The position numbers and the translations under genes were made by a program. The notes under the pieces were generated by a model. That model worked only from the letters and a program-made list of their open reading frames with translations, ran no database searches and was not told the origin of the DNA. Shown here piece by piece: positions 23,639-34,389 of a DNA stretch of 64,000 nucleotides (position 1 is the stretch's first letter; the number at the start of each line of letters is the position of its first letter). The stretch comes from Pisolithus tinctorius (Eukaryota; Basidiomycota; Agaricomycetes; Boletales; Pisolithaceae): assembly GCA_024663395.1 (NCBI GenBank), contig JANFAH010000022.1, positions 310,001-374,000 on the forward strand, written 5' to 3'.

Positions 23639-23948
23639 TGTAAGCGTATGCTTACCACTTGTCACACTCACGCATCGCTCACGCTCACGCTATCGCTTCA
23701 CACTATCACATCTCCTATCACGCCCTCGTCTGGGCATGCGGATCCTCCTTGCTGTGTGGGGCTGTTTGGACTCTGGGGGTATATATATACCGGTGCTGCA
23801 TGTATGCTCAGGACATCTCTTCTTTCCCTCTTTCCCCCACGATCATCTTGTATCAGCGTATACGCTTGTCTAATCCACACGCCTGTCCACGTTCTGTTGT
23901 TGTCGTGATTCGTCCTGAGTGTGCTCACCCCTACCGTGGTGAGTTCCA
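23639..23948 (+). repeat. 3' LTR of element B
   Basis: 310 bp, TGTAAGCG...GTTCCA. By eye it differs from the 5' LTR at six sites, each a CG in one copy and TG or CA in the other. Confidence 0.92.
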
Positions 23949-23992
23949 GTCTGTGGTTCCCATGAACAGACACTGGGAATGATTTCTACTGC

Positions 23993-26230
23993 ATGTCTAT
24001 GCTCACACTTCTGAAACTGTGGCAACAGGCAGAAGATCTTAAGGGAAATACTCGAACATGGACTCAAGAGTTTCAGTCCTTTATGGCAGAGATGCACCCC
24101 ACCCATAGGCACATTTTGTCAGGCATCGAGTTCTATTATGAATCAAGGTCGGCATGTGAGACAACACCTATGGAGGCATCAACATCAGTGAGTCACAATA
24201 CACGAGAGCCTAGAAAGGACGTTCTGTTAGATGACGATGCCGATGAGCCAATGGAAGACTCACTAATTCCTTTAACACATGCCAACCTTATGGAGTTCAA
24301 ATGCAATCAAATCTCACAAAATGAAGAAAGGCATGCTGATGAGGCGATTTCTGTAGGTCTGCGGCACGGTTTCTTCACACTGTCAGGAGTGCAAGCTGTA
24401 TGCAATACGAGCAGCTATCATATAGCACAGGGGGATGACCACTCACAACTTCTAACATGGTTGAGGTCGACGCATACTATGGCAATGGCATTGACAGCCA
24501 TGCCAGGCGTGCAAACACTGCAGACCATCGACCCTACAATGAACATCGAGAGCAGCATTAGCAATCTCAGCAGAGCCCTCATTGAAAGTGACCATGGAGA
24601 TGCCACCTTACTCACCGGGTTGACAGGGAATATCAATGTCCTCAACTCCATACCAGTTGCTGAGCTGTTGGATGATCAATGGCAAGTGTATGACATTGTT
24701 GATTGGCATTTACAACAACATCTGTCAGGACTCAATCCACCACAATTGCATATGATCATTCCCGGTGAAGCCAGGGTTGGGAAATTGAAGACAATTCAGA
24801 CAATCATGCAGAATTTTCAGTGTCATGGTGTGCAGCACTTGCTAGTGAAAGCGGCATATACTGGAATCGCAGCATCAACTATTGATGGACAAACTCTCCA
24901 TTACATTGCAATGATACCTGTACATGGTAGAAAGCAGTTGGTGAAAATGTGGAAAAAACTGGAAACATTTTGGTGAGGTAAACAGTATCTAATCACAGAT
25001 GAGGTCTTGATGATTTCTGGTACATTTTTTGCATCGCTTTCTGAGATCATTGGTCACGCCCAAGCAGATGAATGTGCGGCGGCCAACGAACCATTTGGAG
25101 GCCTGAACATTATACTGGTTGGTGACTTTCATCAATTCCCTCCAGTCACAAGCAAGCCTTCAGCACCATTGTATTGGCAGTCGAATGCAGAAAAGGATAC
25201 AGAACTTGAAATCCTAGGGTGCAAATTATATGAACAGTTTGATGTCATCATGTGACTGAAAACACAAGTCAGGGTCACAGATCCTGACTGGATGGAGCTC
25301 CTTCAGCACATGCGGCATGGTAATTGCAAAGAGAGACACATCACCATGCTTCGCAGCCTGGTACTCACAAATGACCAATGCGCTCCAGCCGACTTCACCC
25401 AACCACCTTGGAGCAATGCCCTTTTGGTGACACCTCAACATGCTGTACACATCAAGTGGAATATGATGATGGTCAAATCACAGACACACTCACAGGGAGT
25501 GACGCTGTTTACATGCCTGGCAGTGGACTCAGTGGATGGCCATCAATTAATGCTGGAGGAACAGTTTGCTGTCGCTGCGAAGCCCAAAGGCTCCTGAGGG
25601 TGTTCACAGCAAGAGCGCAGCGGCCTTTCTGATGAGGTTCACCTCACCATTGGCATGGAGGTCATGGTAACATTTAATGTTTCGACAGGGTTGGATATGG
25701 CAAATGGCATGCATGGGCACATTGAAGAAATTGTACTCGATGACAGAGAGCAGGCCGCCAACCTGGGAATGCAGTCCGTCCAGTTGGAGTATCCCCCTTG
25801 TTATATTCTTCTCTGCATGAGCTGTACAAAAGCTGAAGCACTGGACAGCTTACCATTGGGTGTCCTTCCAATCACACCTCTCACTAGATCATTTACAATT
25901 GTCATGCCAAATGGGGTCAAAATGACAGTGACTAGAGAGCAGTTACCTATCACACCTGCCTATGTGTTCACTGATTATTGATCACAGGTGCAGACCATCG
26001 AACACTGCATCATCGACATAGGGACCCCACCATCAGGGGGGCTCACACCCTTCAACACATACATGGCCTTGTCCTGCAGCCAGGGCAGGGATACAATTCA
26101 ACTGCTGCATGATTTCGATGAGAAGATATTCACTCAACATCTGAGTGAATATCTGTGGTTGGAAGACCAAAGGCTCATAGGCCTCAATTGCAAAATGATG
26201 TTGGATTGGGAAAGAGCCAAAGTGGCATAG
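23993..26230 (+). pseudogene. Helitron PIF1-like helicase domain
   Basis: C-terminal half of the RepHel protein, in frames 23993-24976, 25007-25255, 25292-25597, 25655-25981 and 25988-26230. Walker A is degenerate: GEARVGKLKT, where the family has GxGGTGKS. Walker B is kept (YLITDEVLMIS), as is the next motif (LVGDFHQFPPV). The last motif reads MALSCSQGRDTI where an Arg (SRS) is usual, a CGC-to-TGC type change. ATP-driven unwinding would be lost. A duplicated segment of about 60 bp follows at 26190-26285. Confidence 0.85.
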
Positions 26231-26686
26231 ATTACTCTTGAATGCAAGACAATGTTGGATTGGGAAGGAGCCAAAGTGGCATAGATAACACCTGAGGCAA
26301 ACCAGGTCAGGGTGCAATTATTGGGCATCTGCAACTGCTATCCAAGAGCTGACACTGCCGACTCAGCAAATAGCGTGCATCGTTCGTGTCACGTCCCCCA
26401 ACCATTGTGCATGGAGTTAGAAGCTGTGAACATGGAACGGTTTAAGCCAGCAATAGTACCTAGATACATGCCTTCAAATCATTGCCACCATCCTTTGATC
26501 CCTGTCAGTAACTTAACCACCCTTGCATTTGAAATCGTTACAATCGTACATAGATAGTTGCCAACAAATCTTTGGCACTGCGATTTGAATCGGACTTTGT
26601 AACAGTGATCCTGGGTATTGTCCGCAGATGTCGAAAAATGAGTGACAAATTTCCAGGTGCAGTGACCTTGTAAACAAGGTGACACC
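26231..26686. other. Non-coding tail after the Helitron
   Basis: Contains the second unit of a short tandem duplication (TTGGATTGGGAA...GTGGCATAG, 26190-26285). I see no gene. The Helitron 3' end probably lies here but no hairpin plus CTRR could be assigned. Confidence 0.4.
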
Positions 26687-27585
26687 CTGCTCGTGTGGTA
26701 GTTGAGAAGTCCACGGTTCAATCCCAGTGAAAACTGGTTATCATGCCATGTGACCCTAGCTGATGGGATATGACCAAATGAGGGAAGTAAGATGTAGTCA
26801 TACCAGGTTGGAATTCCATAGTAAAATGAGACTAATACAATATGCAGGGGCACAACTCCATAGCACCCTAGAGGAGTTTTTTGTGCATTGTCACAAGGGC
26901 GCATATCAGGGCATATCCTGGTCTCCCCTTACCATGTTTATGCCATATTCTCGTGTGTGATGACATATGCCCTTGTATTACAAAGTCATATATCTGCTCA
27001 TATATATGCACATTCATTTATTAGCTACACACACTGTGTTCATATGCTTCAAAATGACAATTTATTACATGGTAGCACTCTACATAGTACAGGAATTTTT
27101 CCTGGGGGGTAATAAATACACAACGATGATGCAGATGGTGCAGGCAATGCAAACAACAGAAAATCCTGCAGTGTGATGTGAGTACGATGCAAGTGGACAA
27201 TGTGAGTGGACAATGTGAGCAGACAGCATGAAAAAATATTGCAGGTGGACTTCTGTTTGAGCTATCTAGTGAAGGTTACCATTCTCGATAATGGCCTTAA
27301 CCCAGGTGTTGTCTTGGACCTGATAATGCATTAGTGTGGTTTCTTGCTGGCCTGTCACTTATGAGCTGTTTGGCTTCCTTGTCATACTCCTGGTTTTTGC
27401 CATCTTGTGAGCCATACATGAACAAACCAAATGAGATGTACCTTGCATTGAGTTGCAGTCAATGTCTTGTCATAGTAGAAATGGAACTCCTCTTTTTGCC
27501 ATTTGGGTTGACACACTTTAGCCATCGCAAGATGCAGAGGTTGCTAACTACTATGTTATCAAGTAAATCTATACTACATTTGTGC

Positions 27586-29074
27586 TTACCATCCGTTCTT
27601 GGTACCTGAGGGCCAAAACTTTTTCTTGAAAGCATCCTCTGCTTGAGAGACACATGGTGGTACTGACCTGCGCTTGATGGGAGGGTCTGGAATGGGTGGC
27701 ACAGGTGAAGTCTTGACTTTTGTGGCAGCCACAGCAAGTAAGCTCCTTCCCAAGTGATACGAGTAGTGAAGGCTTAGATAGTCAAATAGAAACTTACATT
27801 GGATTGTATGATACCAGAGGCTGAGTGACATCTGCATGATTGACAACTGGTATATTTTCCTTGTTGTCTGGGGCCATGAAAAGCTCTGGTGGGTTCGATT
27901 GTGTCACTGGAATTTCTGCAGGGGTTGTCACAGGTTGTCAATTCCCAAGAGTAGCAACCTCAGGAGTCTCAGCCACCACCATGTTGTCCACTGCCATGGC
28001 TCAACAAATCAGTAAAGTATGCAATACAATGTGCTCACCTTTTGCTTTCTTGTTGTGTGGTGCTTCCAATTCTGTTTGACTTCACTGTTTCTTGCTGGGT
28101 TTGTGGTCTTGGAGGTCTTTGTTGGCATCATCGAGGGCTTCTTCTTTCATAGCATTGCATGTTGCTCTCTTCAGCTTTCCATTGTCATCCAAGTAGTGCT
28201 TACTCCATGCAGGGTATCCCCTTGTACAAATATACTCTAGCTTCCATCCATTTTCAGCAAACTTGAAGAGTGGGAATGCTGTCTCCATGATCAAGCATAG
28301 GAACTGTCAAGCACTCATACTGGCTTTGCCCCAGGTTTCCAGGGTTGTGTTGCGCTGGCTGAGCTCTTGCCATGCTCCATGTAAAGCCTTCCACATATTT
28401 GCCAGTGTTTCCAATGAAGGGACATTGCCATTTGTGTCTTCGAGGTACACATATATGCCACAATTGCTACCCTCAGCCTCAGCAGACTTGAGCCAGTCAT
28501 CAAAGTCCTTCTTGGTCCAGAACTGCACATTAGGGTGTGACTTGCATGTTGGAGCTTTCTTGTCAGTCACAGTAAGGGCTGGTAAGGGCATGCTGGCATT
28601 GAGGAGCCCAGGACTGCATGACATGGATTTGAGCATGTTTGTGAGCTGGTCAAAGAGATTTCTATAGGAAAATCAGTAAACAATCCACATTCATACAGAA
28701 AATAAAAAGACTTGCCTAACTGTGTCATGTTTGGATGTTACTTTGACCAAATGCTGCTCGAGTGTCTTGCAGTGGTCCTGCAGGTAAATGACTTGGGAGT
28801 CCTGCATATATGCGCCCTAGACAATGTTAACCCCTCCAAAACTACCCATTCTACTTACATTTACTTGATTCATTGAGTTCTGGGGCAGGTACAATGTGAA
28901 GGATTGCTGTGTGCCAGATAGGAGACCCAGACTGGTGTTCTGCAAAGGGGACAAGATTGGCAGGTCTTCAACATGATCAGCAGCTGGAGAGAGTAAAGAG
29001 CTTGATGTTGGAGATGATAACGAAGAGCTACTGCTGAAATTGAAGCAAGACTTGCTCATGGTGAGTGGGTACAT
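27586..29074 (-). pseudogene. Conserved basidiomycete hypothetical gene in element Z
   Basis: Starts at about 29056 (MSKSCFNFSSSS, Ser-rich). A probable coiled-coil exon follows (YLQDHCKTLEQHL), then a conserved core at 28636-28307 (NVQFWTKKDFDDWLK, then LHGAWQELSQRN). The next block, 28294-28082, reads FPLFKFAENGWKLEYI and YPAWSKHYLD. Introns appear near 28670-28720 and 28810-28850. The order tryptophan-rich core, then KFANNGWKLEY-like block, then Lys-rich tail matches a hypothetical protein I remember from many Agaricomycete genomes; function unknown. Two or more internal stops suggest decay, and sequence below 28080 is hard to assign. Confidence 0.5.
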
Positions 29075-29202
29075 GATAACTTAATGGTGGGAAGGTGGCA
29101 GAGGAGGCAGAAATTTGGCTAAGGTAAAATTCCCATCCCTTTGCTAGTTAGGCTCTAGGCTCTTGACTATGACCTTACCTTATTAACTGCAACCGAGAAC
29201 AA

Positions 29203-29882
29203 ATGCTGCTGACACCAACTAATTTAGCTTTTGCTCCTGCTCCCACCATTGCCATGGTTGATAATGTCATCCTCATTGACCTTGAAGGCCTCATCGCAGA
29301 TTGGGACATGTATCCATTTTCCTTGAACATACCTTCAGCCGGTACTAAGGTAAGTTTTTCACGATGGCCTTTTTTGACTTCACTAACCTCATTGAATGTG
29401 TTAGAGAATTGTCTTGCATGTCAAACACCCTGAATTCCACAAGCACAGCTGCCCTCAAGTCAAGGAACCATACACACAACCTGTGCAGGTCAAGAACATC
29501 ACACTCAAATACACGGATCCAGTCAAGGTGGAGGATGCTAGCCAGGTGCTTGGTGATTCAAAGCTTGAAGAATCTGGTGAGTCGGAGGATCTAACCAATT
29601 GTGAAAACAGCCTGTAAGTGCATCTACCTACTAATTCTGTGAAATCCAATGATCGGTGCCAGGCAGACTGCTAGTGTAACTCCATTCCCTTGCATGCTTC
29701 TCACTTGGCATGGTAGAAATCCACAAGGCATCAAGGAGGAACTACTCCCCTGGCCTTGGAAATACTATCTTCACTTGTTCAATCCCTTGATTCTTCCCAT
29801 TGAAATCACACATAGGAGGGAAGCAATGGAAAAATATGAGGATAGGCTCGAGAGAGAAGAAAAATGTCATAGACTAGTTTGA
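29203..29882 (+). CDS. Small three-exon gene of unknown function inside element Z
   Basis: Exons 29203-29349, 29405-29613 and 29663-29882, with introns GTAAGT...TAG and GTAAGT...CAG and branch-like CTAAC/CTAAT. Together they give 576 nt, a 191-residue open frame with no stop. The start reads MLLTPTNLAF. Exon 2 begins RIVLHVKHPEFHKH; exon 3 ends in a charged helix (AMEKYEDRLEREEK). It is not recognised. It lies divergently from the hypothetical gene at 27586-29074 and converges on the transposase. Open frame and canonical splice sites stand out in an otherwise decayed region. No expression evidence is available. Confidence 0.5.
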
Positions 29883-30126
29883 ATGTTTTGATACCTCCTG
29901 CAATTACTTGTACTTTCATGCCTATGTCAAGCAATTCAATTGTCATTAACTCATGCAGAAAACAACTCAAAATGCATTGATTTCAACTTTGTTGTACTAC
30001 AGCATATTCTCCTACTTGACATCTTCTCCACCTTCATCATCATCCCCATTGCCATAAACACTGTACTGTATGCCCCATGTAGACATGTCAAACCCAGGTC
30101 ATTCCATCAAACAATATACATCTTGT

Positions 30127-33100
30127 TCAATGCCTGATGGCAATACCATGCACTGAGGAATCATTGTGACAACACTGGTGATCTGTTTGACATGAATTAC
30201 TGATAATGAGTTGAGTAGAGTTGAAGTAGATCTTCATCAGGTGTTGAATAATTGTGGATGATGGCAATGTTGATATATTCCCAGCTACCCCCATCTCTGA
30301 CATTGGCCAACCTAGTGAAATATTGTACCTCTCCACATTGGGTCTCCCTGTCACTAAGAAACTACAAATGCTTATAGCCTTATGATAGAGTTCCTAACAT
30401 GAATGAACTGACCTTAACATTTTGTGACATGCAAAGTTGTTCTGGTGGACAGAGTTTCTCTCTCCAAGCTGACCATGTGATCTGCCTGTTTGGTAGATGC
30501 AGCCAGGCCCATTTCTTGATGCACAGGAGGACATGGCCAGGGCTGAGAAAGTGAGAAATCACAGTGGCTTTGTTGCCCCAGGGGATTATGGAGTTCTTCA
30601 CATGTTTGCAAAGCAAAATGTACTGTCATCTAGACTCTCAGCACCAGAAGGGAGTCCATTGCCAGAGTCACCAAGCTCAGGCATTGCAGATAAGAGGGAA
30701 TTTACCTGACAATGCCAGACACCCTCATGAGCTAAGTTGGCAAAAGGTTTCAATGGCTGTCGAATTTGCTTGCCAAGACTTCTGATCATGCATTCCATAG
30801 TCCATTGGGCATAGCAGCTTGGAGGACCCTTGTGTATTGCCTTGGAGACCAGATGAATGACTTGATGGACACAAGGGCAAATGAAGTGGATATGAGACTT
30901 GAGGAGGCTGTAGTAAGTGAGCTTGAATTTGTGCTCCCAGCTGCAGAGAAGGGCATGAGCATCAAGAAGTTCATCCTTTGTCAATGTGCTTTGGCACATG
31001 ATTTGAAAGCTGTGGACAAGCTTGCAGTAATTTTCCCAGAAAGGGCTGGGTAAGACAGAATAGAGGAGGATGGGCATGAGGGTGAACGTGTATAACTGGA
31101 ATTCCCAGGTCTTGTACTGGGTATTTGTCTTCTTGGCGATGTTGCAGGGCTTGCAATCATAAGAGCTGGGGAGATGAAAACCAGCATGCACAATGGCCTC
31201 TCCATGAGCATGCCATACTTCTTTATCAGCAAGGACTGCCCACAGCCAGCACTCTGGGTCATCACTATCAGCATGATCGATCATACCATGCCAAAGAGAG
31301 AGGAGGAGGTCACTGATATTACTGGTGAGATGCATGATATCAGTAGTTATGCAAAGAGGGATGCTGAGACATCAATTTGGATGGAGTCCAAGAAGGAGGG
31401 GGGGGGTTGGTTAGGCCTGTCTCAGTCTTCTTTTTGTCCCACTGAGTCTGATTGCAAATGGCGACAATGGTTTTGAGGTTAGTGAGATAATCAGTACATC
31501 CACCAAATGGAAGATTGAAGATGTCAATGTCAGGGTGGTCACTCCCTCTGATGCAATGATTGTGAGGTCAGAGGAGGGCCAGGTAGTAGTGTTTCCCTTG
31601 TGTCTTATGCCTGCTAACAATACCACAATGCATGTGACAGCCATTCTTTCCACTATGTCCCACCATGCCATTCCAATAGATGAGACTGGGGCCATCTGCA
31701 GTGGTGAATAAAAGATATAAATCAGACAGGTAATGTGAATCTGTGCAGGTATTCCAAATGGGGAGCCCTTTGGCCTGAAGAGTGGAAAGGTGGTGCAGAC
31801 CTGGGAAGAGAAAGGAGTCGAGATGTTTGGGTTTATTCAGTCCAGGGATAAAGCCTCCAGGGTGAATGTGAAGCTTGCAGTATCATTTGTCTGGGGGTAA
31901 GTTGATGATCCAAATATAAATCCAACAGTCTGACTCCTTGCTATCATACAACTGCACTCCATTGATTGAAACCATGAGAATGATATCATTTGGCTTGATG
32001 TTGCCATTGAGAATGGCACCGAGGTAATCCCACCCCATCACAACATTGTTGATGATGGGGATACTCCCTGTCTGCTGTAACTGCCAAAGGATCTCTTGTG
32101 TACATCTATGCAAATAATCCATGTTGATAGTGCTGTCTTTGTGCTGGTAGAGAGCCTGCAGCTGAGGCCCAATTGGAATTGTGGTGAATGTCTGAGCAGC
32201 GACTTTGGATTGTCCATGATTGCCCTGCAACTATTCCTCCTTCCAGTGAGAAACTTCACATGTAGGACAAACTTTGAGTTGGGAGAATGGGCTGGTATAT
32301 GCAATACAGGTGTTACAACACATGTCATGTTCAATAGAAATGACCCCCATGTAGGATGCAATGAGTTTTTTGACATTATAGAAGGATAGAATGTCATCAG
32401 CACCCAGGGAACTGGCAAAACTACTGCAAGTTGCTTGGCAGACATGATTGTATGCATTTTGAGACATGCTCTCAAGAGCTAGGTAGGCAGATATGGAAAA
32501 ATGTGTGCTGGGGTTCTCAATAGATATTGGCTGGCTCGGGGGGTTGTGTAACCATTTGATAGCATCCTTGTTGAGCTTGGAGTCCAAATCATTCAGAGAC
32601 ATGTTCTTGAGCTTGGCAATGAAGTTCATGGTCTCTTGCATGGACAGGAATATGGCAGTTGCCACAAGTGCCTCTATATTGACAACAGGATGAGCCTGAC
32701 ACTGATGCTGTATGTTGATGGTACACAGGGAATCAATGTTGTCTGATGGTCAAACCACATTGGTTGGTGGATTGCTGGGAAGATCAGATTCTGGGGTTCA
32801 CTATGACATGGATCAAAGTCAGCAGTCCAGATAATACTGTAAGTATATAGTGACTAACCTGGTCATTGGGCAGGTGGAGGATTGCATCTGGCACATAGGG
32901 TGTGTGCAATGGCAGATTCTATTGGAATGAGTCAGATTAGTGGGTGAAAAAACCACTGGCACTGTAACTTACCTCGTCAGGTGGGGGATCAAAGTCATCC
33001 TCAGGGAGATCTAGGAAGTGCAGAGGCATATCCTATGGAGACATTTGGATCTGCAAATGCAAATGTGAATATCCACGGAGTACTTACCTTGTTGGCTGGT

Positions 33101-33964
33101 GCATTGAGAGAAGGACCAGGTAGACTTGGAGGCATGTCCTATAGAAAAAATCATTGTCAGAACATCAGAGCATCAGCATGGATGAATCGATGACATACCT
33201 CATCAGCTGGATGATTAGCTGGTGCATTGAGAGGAGGACCAGTTAGACTCAGAGGCATGTCCTATAGAAAAAATCATTGTCAGAACATCAGAGCATCAGC
33301 ATGGATGAATTGATGACATACCTTGTTGGCTGGATGATTGAAGTCTTCCTCAAGGAATGCCAGTGTGGGTGGGGGTACACCCTATGGTAGGCTTCGAAGT
33401 TAGTGCTGCTACATGAAAATAACTCAGAAAACTCACCATGTCAGCACTGCGAGCATGCTTCCGATGCCCAACACACCCATGGGCATCTTCAACCATCTCA
33501 AGATGCCTTTTTGCCATGGCCTGGAGAATGGCTACATGGTGAGCTGCAGTGGAAGTGGATTGCCTGGTGAAGTCAAGCCCCTCATAGGTTTTGGTAGATC
33601 ATAAACGTGCTTTCTCTTCTTCAGTGTCTGCCTCATTGATATGACAGTAGAAAGTTGCCTTGGAGACTGCATGAGGGCAACCAAAGTTGTACTTGGTGCA
33701 GTTGCACATGTACTGCACTGTTGATCCAAGTTCACCTGTATTCAAAGCCATGGGTGTTGAGGAGGAGTTGTAGAGAGGACAGCACACCTGCACTGCATAG
33801 TGTACCATGTAGCTACATGCAAGAGACCTGTGCTGCACTGTGCTGAGGATGCAGTCAATGCTACATATTGCATCACACATTGCTACATAGCACAGTCCAT
33901 AAAAGGCAAGTCTCATAAACATTATTGACCATGTCATATTTTTCATATTGATTTCATATCTCAT
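30127..33964 (-). pseudogene. tnp2-type (Plavaka-like, CMC superfamily) transposase
   Basis: Reads leftward. The N-terminal exon has a Cys motif (CNCTKYNFGCPHAVSK, near 33690). An array of micro-exons follows (33500-32880). The body has CNTCIAYTSPFSQLK (about 32280), FTTIPIGPQLQALY, DCWIYIWI, PGGFIPGLNKPK, DSFLFPGLHHL, ADGPSLIYWNGMVGH, SNISDLLLSLWHG (about 31330), AQWTMECMIRSLGKQIRQP (about 30760) and a C-terminal LPNRQITWSAW. These match remembered basidiomycete tnp2 transposases in order. The family's SxDGAQLY motif reads SINGVQLY here (31961-31966), a likely loss of a catalytic Asp through ATCGAT to ATCAAT. Several stops confirm a pseudogene. Confidence 0.82.
33097..33342 (-). repeat. Tandem duplication of an exon plus intron in the Z transposase
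   Basis: Two 123-bp units, starting TGGTGCATTGAG at 33097 and 33220. Each holds a reverse-strand micro-exon (DMPPSLPGPSLNAPANK, DMPLSLTGPPLNAPAN) and the adjoining short intron, including an identical stretch around CATCAGAGCATCAGCATGG. Confidence 0.7.
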
Positions 33965-34389
33965 TAGCTAGGGTCACACAGCATGATAACCAGTTTTCAC
34001 TGGGGTTCAATTTTGCATTGACACATCAACACACCATTCATTTGGTGTTGTTTATTGTTATCTTTCACCACCTATGTACTACACAGCTCAGAATACAGTA
34101 TGCTGATTGACATGATGCAAGGTATATCATGACCTCATAAGAGATTAGTAGGCAAGAGTGTAGGTTCAGGTTGTGGGTATGACTTGGAGGCTGGATGATG
34201 CATGTATATTATGTAAGCAAGAACACTGCTGCAAGGCCTTGCGCTGCGCTGTGCCAACTCTGCAAAGTTCAGTGCATGCTCAATACTGGACTTGGATCAC
34301 ACACAATCAAATGGGTGTCAATGGATATGGAGTCAAGCAGTGTTTGTCCCATTAGTATATCACTGGCTGACTAGCTGATGTTGCTGCAA

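Larger units (their letters stand above)
18266..23948 (+). mobile_element. Element B: near-complete Ty3/gypsy chromovirus
   Basis: Two 310-bp LTRs (18266-18575, 23639-23948) flank one gag-pol frame. A 5-bp duplication GTCTG lies at 18261-18265 and 23949-23953, inside the Helitron. The LTRs differ at six positions, all CpG transitions. A purine-rich tract GGGTTGGGAGGG precedes the 3' LTR. No clear tRNA primer site follows the 5' LTR. One in-frame TGA and one integrase Asp-to-Asn change disable it. Confidence 0.93.
15101..26230 (+). mobile_element. Helitron (Rep/helicase rolling-circle transposon), split and decayed
   Basis: Pieces of one RepHel protein lie at 15236-17816 and 23993-26230, separated by retrotransposon B (18266-23948). 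Helitrons move by single-strand rolling-circle replication using an HUH endonuclease fused to a PIF1-like helicase. I could not locate the 5' TC or 3' CTRR ends. The left end is probably beyond element F, and the right end lies somewhere in 26231-26686. Many frameshifts and stops make it non-functional. Confidence 0.85.
26723..34004 (-). mobile_element. Element Z: Plavaka/CACTA-type DNA transposon
   Basis: Ends CCCAGTGAAAACTGG (26723) and its inverse (to 34004), with about 50 bp of TIR (17 bases, then GTGACCCTAGCT). GTTCAAT at 26716-26722 and 34005-34011 would be a 7-bp duplication within Y's left TIR. It carries a tnp2-type transposase (30127-33964, reverse), a conserved hypothetical gene (27586-29074, reverse) and a small forward three-exon gene (29203-29882). 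The long TSD is unusual for CACTA elements, so the ends deserve checking. No gene is seen in 26860-27585. Confidence 0.7.

Noticed and set aside
26715..26725. GGTTCAATCCC, a tRNA-like B box suggesting a SINE
   Set aside because: It arises at the junction of Y's TIR (GGTTCAAT) and Z's end (CCCAGTG). The intact right end of Y lacks it, and no A box or cloverleaf is present.
30598..31335. Forward-strand ORFs in 30.5-31.5 kb as genes
   Set aside because: The reverse strand carries clear tnp2 transposase blocks; the forward frames overlap them and lack motifs.
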